A DNA stretch of 9,203 nt from Bacillota bacterium (GCA_028287415.1 JAQBPS010000210.1:1-9203), one strand, 5' to 3'; counted from the stretch's first letter, positions 1 through 6,203 are shown. The notes: generated by a model not told the origin, from the sequence alone. A program made the numbers and translations.

Positions 1-428
1 GGCTCCAGGGCCAGGGAGCGGGCGATGGCCACACGCTGCCGCTGCCCGCCGGACAACTGATGCGGCCAGCGGTTGGCCAGATCGGCCAGGCCTACCTCCG
101 TGAGCGCCTGGTCGGCCCGGTCGCTGGGCAGTCCCCGGATCTGCAGGCCCAGGGCGGCGTTCTGCCGCACGGTTTTCCAGGGCAGGAGGCCGTAGTCCTG
201 CATGATCAGCGCGGTGCCGGGGCGCCGCGGCTCGGCGGGGACGCCGGCGACCGCAACCTCGCCCGACGTGGGCCGCAGCAGGCCGGCAATCATGCTCAGG
301 AGCGTGGTCTTGCCGCAGCCGGACGGCCCCACCACTGCCAGGGTCGATCCGGCGGGCAGGGTAAAGGAGACGTCGCTCAGGGCGACCGTCTCCCGGTAGG
401 CATAACCGACCTGTGACGCCTTAACTAT
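1..428 (-). CDS. ABC transporter ATP-binding protein, NitT/TauT/SsuB type (partial, 3' end outside window)
   Basis: This is the N-terminal part of an ABC ATPase that energises import of a small anion or organic solute at the cytoplasmic face of the membrane. The reverse strand encodes a Walker A motif GPSGCGKTT (about 318-344), a Q-loop MQDYGLLPW (about 181-208) and the signature LSGGQRQRVAIARSLALEP at the window edge. The DYGLLPW Q-loop is typical of the nitrate/sulfonate/taurine importer branch. Walker B, the H-loop and the C-terminus lie outside. The gene overlaps the stop of the substrate-binding protein, so the two are co-transcribed; a permease gene is expected further left. The start is odd: no ATG, GTG or TTG lies in frame between the Walker A region and position 504. 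The sensible N-terminus (V-K-A-S-Q-V-G-Y-A-Y) follows an ATA codon at 428-426, and the nearest upstream in-frame conventional start is GTG at 506-504. The family is certain; the start is not. Confidence 0.9.
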   Translation of the reverse strand, partial: MVKASQVGYAYRETVALSDVSFTLPAGSTLAVVGPSGCGKTTLLSMIAGLLRPTSGEVAVAGVPAEPRRPGTALIMQDYGLLPWKTVRQNAALGLQIRGLPSDRADQALTEVGLADLANRWPHQLSGGQRQRVAIARSLALE

Positions 429-1444
429 TTCGCGGGCAGCAGGCTGCTGTTCACCAGCTGCTCGTACGTCGGCTTGCTCTTGATGACCTGCTTGTCTGCC
501 AGCCACTGCACTACACTCTCCACTTCTTCCTTGTTCGGCGCCTGTGCGAACGAGAACGGAATCACGCCGTTCTGGAACGCCATCGCGGCGCCGGCAGGCA
601 GGTTTGCCTTCTCGGTGAGAAGCTGCATGTAATCCTGTGGCTTCGCCTTGATGTCGGCGATGCCCTGGTTGTAGGCGATGTAAAACCGCTTGATGCCGTC
701 CGCCTTCTGCTTGATCGCCGTCTCGCTGAAGTCGATGACGGACTGGGAGTAGTTCTGCTTGGCGTTCACATCGCTGACCAACAGCTTGCCCGGCTTGGCG
801 CCCTGGGTGCTGGCCATGGTGAGCAGCGGGTCGGGCAGGGTTGCCGCCTTGATCTTGCTGCTCAGGAGCGACTCGTAGCGGACCGGGATCGCCGCCATGT
901 TGATGAACTTGATCTCCTCCGGCTTGAAGCCCGCATCAATCAGGAGCTTTTCGGTGACATAGTGCATCATCGAATAGTTGGAGATCGCGATCTCCACGCC
1001 CTTCAGCTGGCTGATATCAGTAATGCCCGAATCCGGCGCTGCGACAATGCCGATCGGCCCCTCCTCCTTGGTGACGCCCAGGTCGATCGCGGTCATCTGC
1101 ACCTTGGTGCCGGAGGCGTAGAGCGTGGTGGTGGCAATCGGGTCGGCCAGCATGCCGTCGATCTGCCCGCCCATGATGGCGGCATCGCGCTCGTTGGCCG
1201 ACTTGAAGGTGATCAGCTCAACGTTGACGCCCTGCTGCTTGTAGTACCCGTTTTTCTCGGCCACCCAGAACGGCAGTCCGTCCACGATCGGCAGCTGGCC
1301 GATCTTCAGGGTGACCGGCTTGTCAGTGGGCTGGGGCGCCGTGCTCTGGGGCGGCGTATAGGTCTGGCTGGGCTTGGAGCCGCAGCCAGCTACCAGGCCA
1401 ACGGCCATGACTGCGGTGACTGCGAGCGTTAACGTGCGCTTCAT
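425..1444 (-). CDS. ABC transporter substrate-binding lipoprotein (NMT1/THI5-like, SsuA/TauA superfamily)
   Basis: This 339-residue protein is probably the solute receptor of the importer whose ATPase follows. Residues 1-21 are a lipoprotein signal peptide: MKR, a hydrophobic stretch, then the lipobox V-A-G-C with Cys21 as the lipid-anchored residue. A Pro/Thr/Gln-rich linker (about 25-42) follows. The mature part opens with LKIGQLPIVDGLPFWVAEKNGYY and continues with IMGGQIDGMLADPIA and ISQLKGVEIAIS, the pattern of NMT1/THI5-like type-2 periplasmic-binding proteins that capture sulfonates, nitrate, pyrimidines and similar solutes. A TTG at 1462 would add six residues, but I chose ATG 1444 because it gives a normal signal peptide and has GGGAG upstream (11 bases away, slightly far). 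It begins 22 bases after the ubiA stop, so it sits in the same operon. The ligand is unknown. MqnA and MqnD of the futalosine pathway share this fold, but the lipobox argues for transport. Confidence 0.92.
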   Translation of the reverse strand: MKRTLTLAVTAVMAVGLVAGCGSKPSQTYTPPQSTAPQPTDKPVTLKIGQLPIVDGLPFWVAEKNGYYKQQGVNVELITFKSANERDAAIMGGQIDGMLADPIATTTLYASGTKVQMTAIDLGVTKEEGPIGIVAAPDSGITDISQLKGVEIAISNYSMMHYVTEKLLIDAGFKPEEIKFINMAAIPVRYESLLSSKIKAATLPDPLLTMASTQGAKPGKLLVSDVNAKQNYSQSVIDFSETAIKQKADGIKRFYIAYNQGIADIKAKPQDYMQLLTEKANLPAGAAMAFQNGVIPFSFAQAPNKEEVESVVQWLADKQVIKSKPTYEQLVNSSLLPAK

Positions 1445-1466
1445 CGTGAGAACATCTCCCAATAGA

Positions 1467-2354
1467 CTAGTTCAGGACAAAAGCTGTGGCCGTAAACAGG
1501 AAGTATGCGATGCTGACATAGCCGTTGATATTAAAGAACGCGGCGTTGAGCCGGGTCATATCATTCGGTGAGATGATGCTGTGCTCGTAGTGCAGCAGCC
1601 CCGCGACGAGCGCCCAGCCCGCCATGTAGGCCCAGCCCGCGGCGGACCAGCCAAGCGGGTTCAGGCCGGTGACCAGCCCGGCATAAAAGCCGAACAGCAG
1701 GGTCAACGCCACCACGCCCAGGTGGACCACCTTGGAGAGGCGCAGGGAACGGGCCAGCCCGAAGCGGGCCGGGACCGAGTGGATCCCGTGCACGATGTCG
1801 TGCTGCATGTCCTGCGTCGCATAGATGATGTCAAACCCGAAATTCCAGAGCGTTATGATTGCGACCAGTAGGAACGCCGCAACCGAGACGGTGCCCGCCA
1901 CCGCCACGTAGGCCCCGAACGGGGCCCAGGCCACGCTCAGCCCCAGCCAGAAGTGGCAGAGCCAGGTGAAGCGCTTCGTGAAGCTGTAGATCCCTACGGT
2001 CAGCACCGCCAGCGGGAAAAGCTTCACGGCCAGCGGATCGAGGTTGATCGCCGCCGTCAGCAGCAGCGCCAGCGAGATGGCGATCAGCGCCCAGACATCC
2101 CGCTTGGCGACAAGCCCCGCCGGGATATGCCGGCCCTTGGTGCGCGGATTGGCGGCGTCAATGTCCGCGTCGAACAGCCGGTTCATGGCCATGGCCGCCG
2201 TGCGGGCGCCGATCATGGCGAGGGTAATCCACGCCACCTGCCCCCAGGACGGCCACCCCCTCGCCGCCACGAAGGCGCCGAGGTAAGCGAAGGGCAGGTT
2301 GAAGATGTTGTGCTCAAAGCGGACCAGTTCCGCAAATGTCTTGACCTTGGTCAT
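1467..2354 (-). CDS. ubiA: UbiA-family aromatic prenyltransferase (4-hydroxybenzoate polyprenyltransferase-like, probably MqnP type)
   Basis: This integral membrane enzyme of 295 residues should transfer a polyprenyl chain from its diphosphate to an aromatic acid. Both Asp-rich Mg2+/diphosphate-binding motifs are intact: N58-x3-D62-x3-D66 (in MNRLFDADID) and D175-x2-Y-x2-Q-D182-x3-D186 (in YATQDMQHD), followed by the usual HSVPARFG. Several hydrophobic membrane segments (for example about 41-57, 88-104, 108-123, 155-172) fit the 8-9-helix UbiA fold. The motif spacing and the YATQDMQHDIVHGIHS stretch fit the branch linked to futalosine-type menaquinone synthesis in bacteria that make no ubiquinone; this assignment is from memory. 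ATG 2354 is preferred because AGGTGG lies 8 bases upstream. GTG 2366, which directly abuts the GNAT stop, would add four residues. A UbiD gene lies just upstream, the expected next step of the pathway. Confidence 0.93.
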   Translation of the reverse strand: MTKVKTFAELVRFEHNIFNLPFAYLGAFVAARGWPSWGQVAWITLAMIGARTAAMAMNRLFDADIDAANPRTKGRHIPAGLVAKRDVWALIAISLALLLTAAINLDPLAVKLFPLAVLTVGIYSFTKRFTWLCHFWLGLSVAWAPFGAYVAVAGTVSVAAFLLVAIITLWNFGFDIIYATQDMQHDIVHGIHSVPARFGLARSLRLSKVVHLGVVALTLLFGFYAGLVTGLNPLGWSAAGWAYMAGWALVAGLLHYEHSIISPNDMTRLNAAFFNINGYVSIAYFLFTATAFVLN

Positions 2355-2366
2355 CCCCGCGACCAC

Positions 2367-2912
2367 CTAGACAGCCCCCCTGGCACGCTCGTACTCATCC
2401 CGAAGAATGGACATCACGTATACGTTATAATAGCGACCATTCGCGAACCCATTCTGCCGCAGGAGCCCTTCCTTGACAAAGCCGGCCTTCGCATAGGCAC
2501 GAACCCCCGCAAGGTTCTCCTCGCTCACGGTCAGCCAGATCCGGTTGAAGTTGAACTGCTCAAAGCCCACGGCTACGGCCAGCCGAGTCACCTCGGTGCC
2601 GTACCCCTTCCCGCGGTACTCCCCACTGCCGATGACAATGGCAAACTCCGCGCTCCGGGCCACCTGGTTAAACCCGCGAAGGCTACACCCACCAATATGC
2701 CGACCATCCAGGGTCTCAACAGCAAACTCAACCGAATCCGGCCGTCCGGCCGCCGCCCCGCTCAAAAAGTCCCGGATCTCCTCCCGAGACAACCGCGCCG
2801 GTCGCATCCCCAGGTGCCGGACAGTCTCCGGATCATTCATCCAGCGTACCCGGTCCTCAAGGTCCCCCACAGGGTCAACCCGCCGCAGCCGAACACGCTC
2901 CCCAGTATACAT
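2367..2912 (-). CDS. GNAT-family N-acetyltransferase (RimJ/RimL-like)
   Basis: This 181-residue cytoplasmic protein should use acetyl-CoA to acetylate an amine, either on a protein N-terminus or on a small molecule. It opens like RimJ/RimL proteins (GERVRLRRVDPVGDLEDRV, then W-M-N-D-P-E). The acetyl-CoA pyrophosphate loop R100-G-K-G-Y-G105 follows the strand EFAIVIGSGEYR. The C-terminal part has the usual N-x-x-x-x-x-x-Y-x-K-x-G-F (ENLAGVRAYAKAGFVKEG), closing the fold. The length is normal. ATG 2912 has an AAGGGGG ribosome binding site about 8 bases upstream. The stop codon is immediately followed by the possible GTG start of ubiA, so the two genes are translationally close and surely co-transcribed. 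The substrate cannot be predicted, and a role tied to the prenyltransferase pathway is unsupported beyond position. Confidence 0.92.
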   Translation of the reverse strand: MYTGERVRLRRVDPVGDLEDRVRWMNDPETVRHLGMRPARLSREEIRDFLSGAAAGRPDSVEFAVETLDGRHIGGCSLRGFNQVARSAEFAIVIGSGEYRGKGYGTEVTRLAVAVGFEQFNFNRIWLTVSEENLAGVRAYAKAGFVKEGLLRQNGFANGRYYNVYVMSILRDEYERARGAV

Positions 2913-2918
2913 AAGACA

Positions 2919-2954
2919 CCCCCTTAACTCCCCCTCGCCCCCAAAAAAGGGGGG
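2919..2954 (-). promoter_or_regulatory. Leader of the GNAT gene: one C6 run and three competing G5 runs, the last being the ribosome binding site
   Basis: Read on the minus strand, a C6 run (2954-2949) and T6 (2948-2943) are followed by three G5 runs at 2942-2938, 2934-2930 and 2923-2919. The last G5 run is the Shine-Dalgarno core of the GNAT gene. The C6 run can pair with any one of the three, giving mutually exclusive hairpins, one of which would hide the ribosome binding site. The segment also resembles C/G-run palindromes that recur between genes in many bacteria, so it may be a dispersed repeat rather than a dedicated switch. The runs are seen directly; regulation is inference. Confidence 0.4.
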
Positions 2955-2973
2955 ATGGTGACGTCCTGGTCCT

Positions 2974-3076
2974 CAGTTGCGGCCCCGGGCGGTGGCGTCC
3001 CCCACGAGCGACATCCGAGCCGTGGCTGTACGAGCAGTTGGCTCTGGAAGAGAGCCGTTTTCGGGCGGTGCGTCCC
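2974..3076. repeat. Imperfect tandem module: CAGTTG ... CGGGCGGTG(G)CGTCCC, two copies
   Basis: CAGTTG occurs at 2974-2979 and again at 3035-3040 (61 bases apart). Each copy is followed by the block CGGGCGGTG(G)CGTCCC, at 2986-3001 and 3062-3076, which differ by a single G insertion. Both are then followed by a related ACGAG-containing stretch (3003-3007 and 3083-3087). In the second copy the two blocks are pushed apart by about 15 bases that hold a 6-bp hairpin (GGCTCT-GGAAG-AGAGCC). This looks like an old duplication inside the structured intergenic element described separately. Confidence 0.5.
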
Positions 3077-3181
3077 TCAAGGACGAGTCCCTGAAACCAC
3101 GGTTCCCGAAAACGGCGCCCCCTAAAAGTCGCAAAGCCTACTGCCCGTAGGGCACGGATCGGCGGCGCGCAGGGGGGCGCC
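3040..3181. other. Unrecognised structured element in the ubiD-GNAT intergenic region (possible structured RNA or palindromic element)
   Basis: The 292 bases between ubiD and the GNAT gene hold no convincing gene but contain three perfect helices laid end to end with no unpaired base between them. They are a 6-bp hairpin 3040-3045/3051-3056 (loop GGAAG), a 9-bp stem GTTTTCGGG 3057-3065 with CCCGAAAAC 3105-3113, and a 9-bp stem GGCGCCCCC 3114-3122 with GGGGGCGCC 3173-3181. The second helix encloses a 5-bp hairpin (3071-3075/3081-3085, loop CTCAA), and the third encloses a small hairpin around 3137-3154. The pairing could extend by GCC/GGC across each junction, so helices may exchange strands. 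The transcribed strand is unknown; on the minus strand it would sit in the ubiD-GNAT read-through transcript. I recognise no RNA family. It could instead be a dispersed palindromic repeat. Confidence 0.5.
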
Positions 3182-3204
3182 ATCGTCCGGGGCCCCCAAA
3201 AAAC

Positions 3205-4653
3205 TCAGAGACCATATTCCTTCCAGCGCCGACTAACCATTTCCTTAACCTCATCACTCATCACTATCTCATCAGGCCAGTCCCGCGGATGCCCCTCAGC
3301 CGGCCACTTCCTAGTCGCATCGATCCCCATCTTCGATCCGTATCGCCAAACAGGAGCAGCATGATCCAGATCATCCACAGGTCCGTCCGCAAACCATACG
3401 TCCCGACGAGGATCGATGTTCCCGGACACATACCAGAACACTTCACTATAATTGTTCAAATCAATATGCTCATCGACAACGACAATCGTCTTAGCGAGCA
3501 TCATCAACCCCATACCCCACATGCCGTTGACTACCTTGCGCGCATGCCCCGGGTACCGCTTCTTGATCTTCACCAGCACACAGTTATGAAACGTCCCCTC
3601 AGCCGGCATGTTGTAGTCCAACACCTCCGGCAGGAACATCTGCAGCATCGGCAGGAAGATCCGCTCCGTCGCCTTCCCCAGGTAGACATCCTCCTGTGGC
3701 GGCTTGCCCACAAGCGTCGCCGGGTAGATCGCATCCCGCCGGTGCGTGATGCAGGTCACATGGAAGACCGGGTACGGATCAGCCGGGCTGTAGAACCCCG
3801 TGTGATCCCCGAACGGACCCTCAATCTTGAGCGGCTCCGCTGTATCGACATAGCCTTCGATAATGAAGTCGGCATGCGCCGGCACTTCCATATCGATCGT
3901 CTTGCACTTGACCAGCTCCACCGGCTCCCCCCGCAGGAAGCCCGCGAACATCAGCTCCGGGATCATCGGCGGCAGCGGTGCGCTCCCGCTGTACACCGTG
4001 GCCGGGTCGCCGCCCAGGGCGACCGCCACCGGCATCCGGTTGCCCTGCGCCGCGTCAAAATGGCGCTGGCCGTCCTTGTGCTTGTGCCAGTGCATGCCGG
4101 TCGTCTGCTTATCGTACACTTGCAGCCGGTACATGCCGATATTCCGCCCACCGGTCTCGGCGTCGCGGGTGATCACGTTCGTCAGCGTCAGGAACGGCCC
4201 GCCGTCCTGCGGCCAGGTGGTGAGCACCGGCAGCCTGGTCAGGTCCGGCTCCAGCATGACCACTTCCTGGCAGGGTGCCTTCGTGACCAGCTTCGGCTGC
4301 GTGCTCTTCGCCACATCGAGCAACTTCATGCCCTGGCCCAGCTTATCGAGCAGCCCGCCGCCCGGTCCGGGGAGCTTCATCAGGTCGCGAATCCGACCGG
4401 CGACCTCGTCCAGATCGGAAACACCCAGTGCGAGGCACATCCGCTCCAGCGAGCCGAACGTGTTGGTCAGCACCGGGAACTGCGAGCCCTCCACATTCTC
4501 GAACAGCAGCGCATAACCCCCGCCGGGCATTTTGGAGACCCGGTCCGTGATCTCGGCGATCTCCAGGTAGGGGTTGACCCGCGTCTTGATACGCTTGAGC
4601 CACCCACGTTTCTCACACGCGGCGGCAAATTCATGCAGGTCACGGAAGGCCAA
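3205..4653 (-). CDS. ubiD: UbiD-family prenylated-FMN-dependent decarboxylase (probably menaquinone-pathway type)
   Basis: This 482-residue protein has the full length of the UbiD family, soluble enzymes that remove CO2 from (prenylated) aromatic acids using prenylated FMN. Visible family signatures, in order, are R170-N-I-G-M-Y-R176-L-Q-V-Y, which carries the Asn and Arg of the cofactor/metal site; H188-W-H in TTGMHWHKHKDG; VPAHADFIIEGYVD with Glu266; and E278-G-P-F-G-D-H-T-G286. The C-terminal part keeps VGKPPQEDVYLGKATERIF and the ARKVVNGMWG region. No key motif is missing. It starts at TTG 4653, with AAGGAG about 10 bases upstream; no closer ATG fits. It has its own strong promoter (4735-4763). 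A UbiA homologue lies downstream in the same direction, so the pair plausibly prenylates and then decarboxylates an aromatic acid in quinone synthesis. Other UbiD substrates, such as phenolic acids, cannot be excluded. The prenyl-FMN synthase UbiX is not in the window. Confidence 0.95.
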   Translation of the reverse strand: MAFRDLHEFAAACEKRGWLKRIKTRVNPYLEIAEITDRVSKMPGGGYALLFENVEGSQFPVLTNTFGSLERMCLALGVSDLDEVAGRIRDLMKLPGPGGGLLDKLGQGMKLLDVAKSTQPKLVTKAPCQEVVMLEPDLTRLPVLTTWPQDGGPFLTLTNVITRDAETGGRNIGMYRLQVYDKQTTGMHWHKHKDGQRHFDAAQGNRMPVAVALGGDPATVYSGSAPLPPMIPELMFAGFLRGEPVELVKCKTIDMEVPAHADFIIEGYVDTAEPLKIEGPFGDHTGFYSPADPYPVFHVTCITHRRDAIYPATLVGKPPQEDVYLGKATERIFLPMLQMFLPEVLDYNMPAEGTFHNCVLVKIKKRYPGHARKVVNGMWGMGLMMLAKTIVVVDEHIDLNNYSEVFWYVSGNIDPRRDVWFADGPVDDLDHAAPVWRYGSKMGIDATRKWPAEGHPRDWPDEIVMSDEVKEMVSRRWKEYGL

Positions 4654-4734
4654 CAGGCCTCAACTCCTTGCGGCAGCACGCTTTGTGCCGATATTCACGT
4701 AGCAAATCTCATCACGTCCAAAACTTCCCCATAC

Positions 4735-4763
4735 AGTGTAACAACGGCGCGAAGGGAAGTCAA
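4735..4763 (-). promoter_or_regulatory. Sigma-A-type promoter for ubiD
   Basis: On the minus strand TTGACT (4763-4758) is followed after exactly 17 bases by TACACT (4740-4735). Both hexamers match the housekeeping consensus at five of six positions with ideal spacing. Transcription would begin near 4728, giving a leader of about 75 bases before the ubiD TTG. The -35 box sits 13 bases downstream of the hairpin that ends the preceding gene. Confidence 0.75.
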
Positions 4764-4776
4764 CGAAACCCAATAG

Positions 4777-4816
4777 AGGGGCCGCCCCCCTGCACATGCG
4801 CTGGGGGGCGGCCTCT
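4777..4816 (-). terminator. GC-rich hairpin after the propeller gene, likely terminator without a U-tract
   Basis: GGCCGCCCCCC (4780-4790) and GGGGGGCGGCC (4803-4813) form a perfect 11-bp stem, extendable by G-T, G-C and A-T pairs to 14 bp, with a 12-base loop. It begins 14 bases after the stop of the gene ending at 4831 and precedes the ubiD promoter. On the minus strand it is followed by CTATTGGGTTTCG rather than a true T-run. It may therefore be a weak intrinsic terminator, a pause site or an mRNA-stabilising hairpin that insulates ubiD from upstream transcription. Confidence 0.6.
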
Positions 4817-4830
4817 GTCGGGGGCGGCGC

Positions 4831-6138
4831 TCAGTTCAGGTTCAGGCCGGCCGTGCCCCGCAGGACACCGCTCATGTAGATGGAGACTTCGAGCGCGCTG
4901 CCGGCGGGGAGGCCGTACAGCCCGCTGTTGAAATTGACGGCGTACTCATGGGTCGCATCATCGATCGTGATGTCGGACCCATAGACCCAGATTGTCACCA
5001 TGTCGTTGGGATCGCCCACCTTGTTGACGGCGATGACGACAGACTCATCGTGGATGAAGCCGTGGCTGCAGTCGCCGTAGACAAACCGGACCGGCACGTT
5101 GGTGCCGTTGGGGACGGTCGCCGGGGTGTCGGCGCTCAACGGGGTCTTCCAGCCGACCGACGGGTCGATCGTGCAGGGCGGCACAGCACAGTCGACGAAT
5201 GCGGAGCCCTCATAGTGGTAGGGCTCGGCATCGAAGCTGCTGATGGCGACGGACGTGCCGTTGGCGCTCATCAGGCCAACGCCCCCGCCGTTCTCGCTGG
5301 TGACCATCACCTTGCCGCCGAGGCCGGCAAAGTCGGTCGTCGGGAAACGGACTAGGCCGTAGGGATAGTTTGCTGAGAAGAACGAGCCACCCGACGTGCC
5401 GAATGAACAGGCGTTGTCCGGAATCACGTGGATGCTCTCTGCCGACGGCCAGTCAGCGGCAATCGCCACCGTACCCGACGGCGAGATCGCATAGACCCGG
5501 CTCGTGTTCTCGGAGCCGACGAGCACCCAGCCGCCATACGGGGCGAAGCTGTTCGGCGCAACGGCGGGCCCCTCGATCATCACGCCCGCCGGCAACTGCT
5601 TCACCATGGTGGCAACGCCGGCGGATGTAATGCGCCAGACCTCGCCGCTCTGGCTGGTCACGATCATGTCGTGGCTCCACGTGCCGACCTGGTCGAAGGT
5701 GATGCCGCTGTGGGTCGGAGACAGGGAGGGTATGGTGGTGAATGTCGTAACGGAGGAACCGTCGGCGGTCACCTTAACGACATGGGTTCCCTGAAGCACA
5801 TAGATCTCATTGGCCGTGAAGCCGCCCAGGCCGGGCGAGACCGCCAGGTACTCCTCATAACAGCCGGCGGGCCGGGGCTGAAGCCAGGCGAAAAGGCTGG
5901 AGACGCCCGCACTGTTCACCGTGTACAGGGGGCGCTGGCCGTCGGGACGGCAGTAGGGTGTCACAAAGAGCCGGGATGAGGTGGCGGCCACGCCGTTCGT
6001 CTCGGTCAGGTTCGCGAACCAGGCGGGATTGGCGGCGAAAGCCTGCGTCGCAAACAAGAGGCCCGAGACCACCAGCACGAGCGGTGCCTGTATCCCCACC
6101 AGCAGCAGCGCCACAAGCTTCCGGAGCACATAGACCAC
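4831..6138 (-). CDS. Secreted beta-propeller-like protein with a C-terminal Ig-like (PxKF-like) domain, function unknown
   Basis: I do not recognise a specific family. Residues 1-35 form a Sec signal peptide: R6/K7, a hydrophobic core (about 9-30) and a likely signal peptidase cut after A33-F-A35. Residues about 36-310 contain recurring short-strand units of the form (Y/W)-x-I-(T/S)-x-(S/A)-G-x-V (for example VWRITSAGVATMV and VYAISPSGTVAIA), as in NHL/SMP-30-type propellers. From about 322 a separate Ser/Thr/Gly-rich domain begins (GWKTPLS, NVPVRFVYGDC) and ends Y-AVNFNSGLYGLPAGSALEVSIY, resembling PxKF-type Ig-like tails of secreted Firmicute proteins. Most of the six Cys residues are in the mature protein, as expected for an exported protein. 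The start is either GTG 6138 or GTG 6129; neither has a strong ribosome binding site. It stands alone between a palindromic promoter region and a strong hairpin. It is probably extracellular or wall-associated. Confidence 0.75.
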   Translation of the reverse strand: MVYVLRKLVALLLVGIQAPLVLVVSGLLFATQAFAANPAWFANLTETNGVAATSSRLFVTPYCRPDGQRPLYTVNSAGVSSLFAWLQPRPAGCYEEYLAVSPGLGGFTANEIYVLQGTHVVKVTADGSSVTTFTTIPSLSPTHSGITFDQVGTWSHDMIVTSQSGEVWRITSAGVATMVKQLPAGVMIEGPAVAPNSFAPYGGWVLVGSENTSRVYAISPSGTVAIAADWPSAESIHVIPDNACSFGTSGGSFFSANYPYGLVRFPTTDFAGLGGKVMVTSENGGGVGLMSANGTSVAISSFDAEPYHYEGSAFVDCAVPPCTIDPSVGWKTPLSADTPATVPNGTNVPVRFVYGDCSHGFIHDESVVIAVNKVGDPNDMVTIWVYGSDITIDDATHEYAVNFNSGLYGLPAGSALEVSIYMSGVLRGTAGLNLN

Positions 6139-6147
6139 TTCCCATCT

Positions 6148-6193
6148 ATCAAGGTAGTAATACCTTTAGACAGACGGGGTGGGTTACCTTGAT
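6148..6193. promoter_or_regulatory. Cluster of AAGGTA half-sites (putative operator) upstream of the propeller gene
   Basis: AAGGTA (6151-6156) and TACCTT (6161-6166) form a perfect 6-bp inverted repeat around GTAA. A second inverted copy at 6185-6193 (TACCTTGAT) matches the longer ATCAAGGTA at 6148-6156 over nine bases. Three copies of one half-site in 46 bases, just ahead of the propeller start, look like binding sites for a dimeric regulator at positions that could loop or cooperate. I found no clear -35/-10 pair. The small hairpin could alternatively act in the RNA. Confidence 0.45.
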
Positions 6194-6203
6194 TTGGAAG
6201 CAG

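Noticed and set aside
1953..2927. Plus-strand open frame of 324 codons opposite ubiA and the GNAT gene
   Set aside because: It is antisense to two genes with intact catalytic motifs, and its own product is an Arg/Pro-rich nonsense sequence.
2938..2954. CCCCC-AAAAAA-GGGGGG as an intrinsic terminator
   Set aside because: The A/T run is in the loop, not after the stem, on either strand, so it lacks the stem-then-U-tract order.
3123..3172. Resemblance of GTCGCAAAGCC to the c-di-GMP-I riboswitch core (GACGCAAAGCC)
   Set aside because: The preceding CACAGGGCAAACC block, the GNRA loop and the second conserved half are absent, so only a short chance similarity remains.
2875..3183. Minus-strand 102-codon open frame across the ubiD-GNAT gap
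   Set aside because: It overlaps the GNAT start and runs through the stems and C/G runs of the intergenic element. The product is Arg/Ser/Pro-rich without a domain and has no good ribosome binding site.
3289..4776. Plus-strand open frame of 495 codons opposite ubiD
   Set aside because: It is the antisense shadow of a complete, strongly conserved UbiD gene. Its translation is Arg/His/Pro-rich with no recognisable domain, as is usual in GC-rich DNA.
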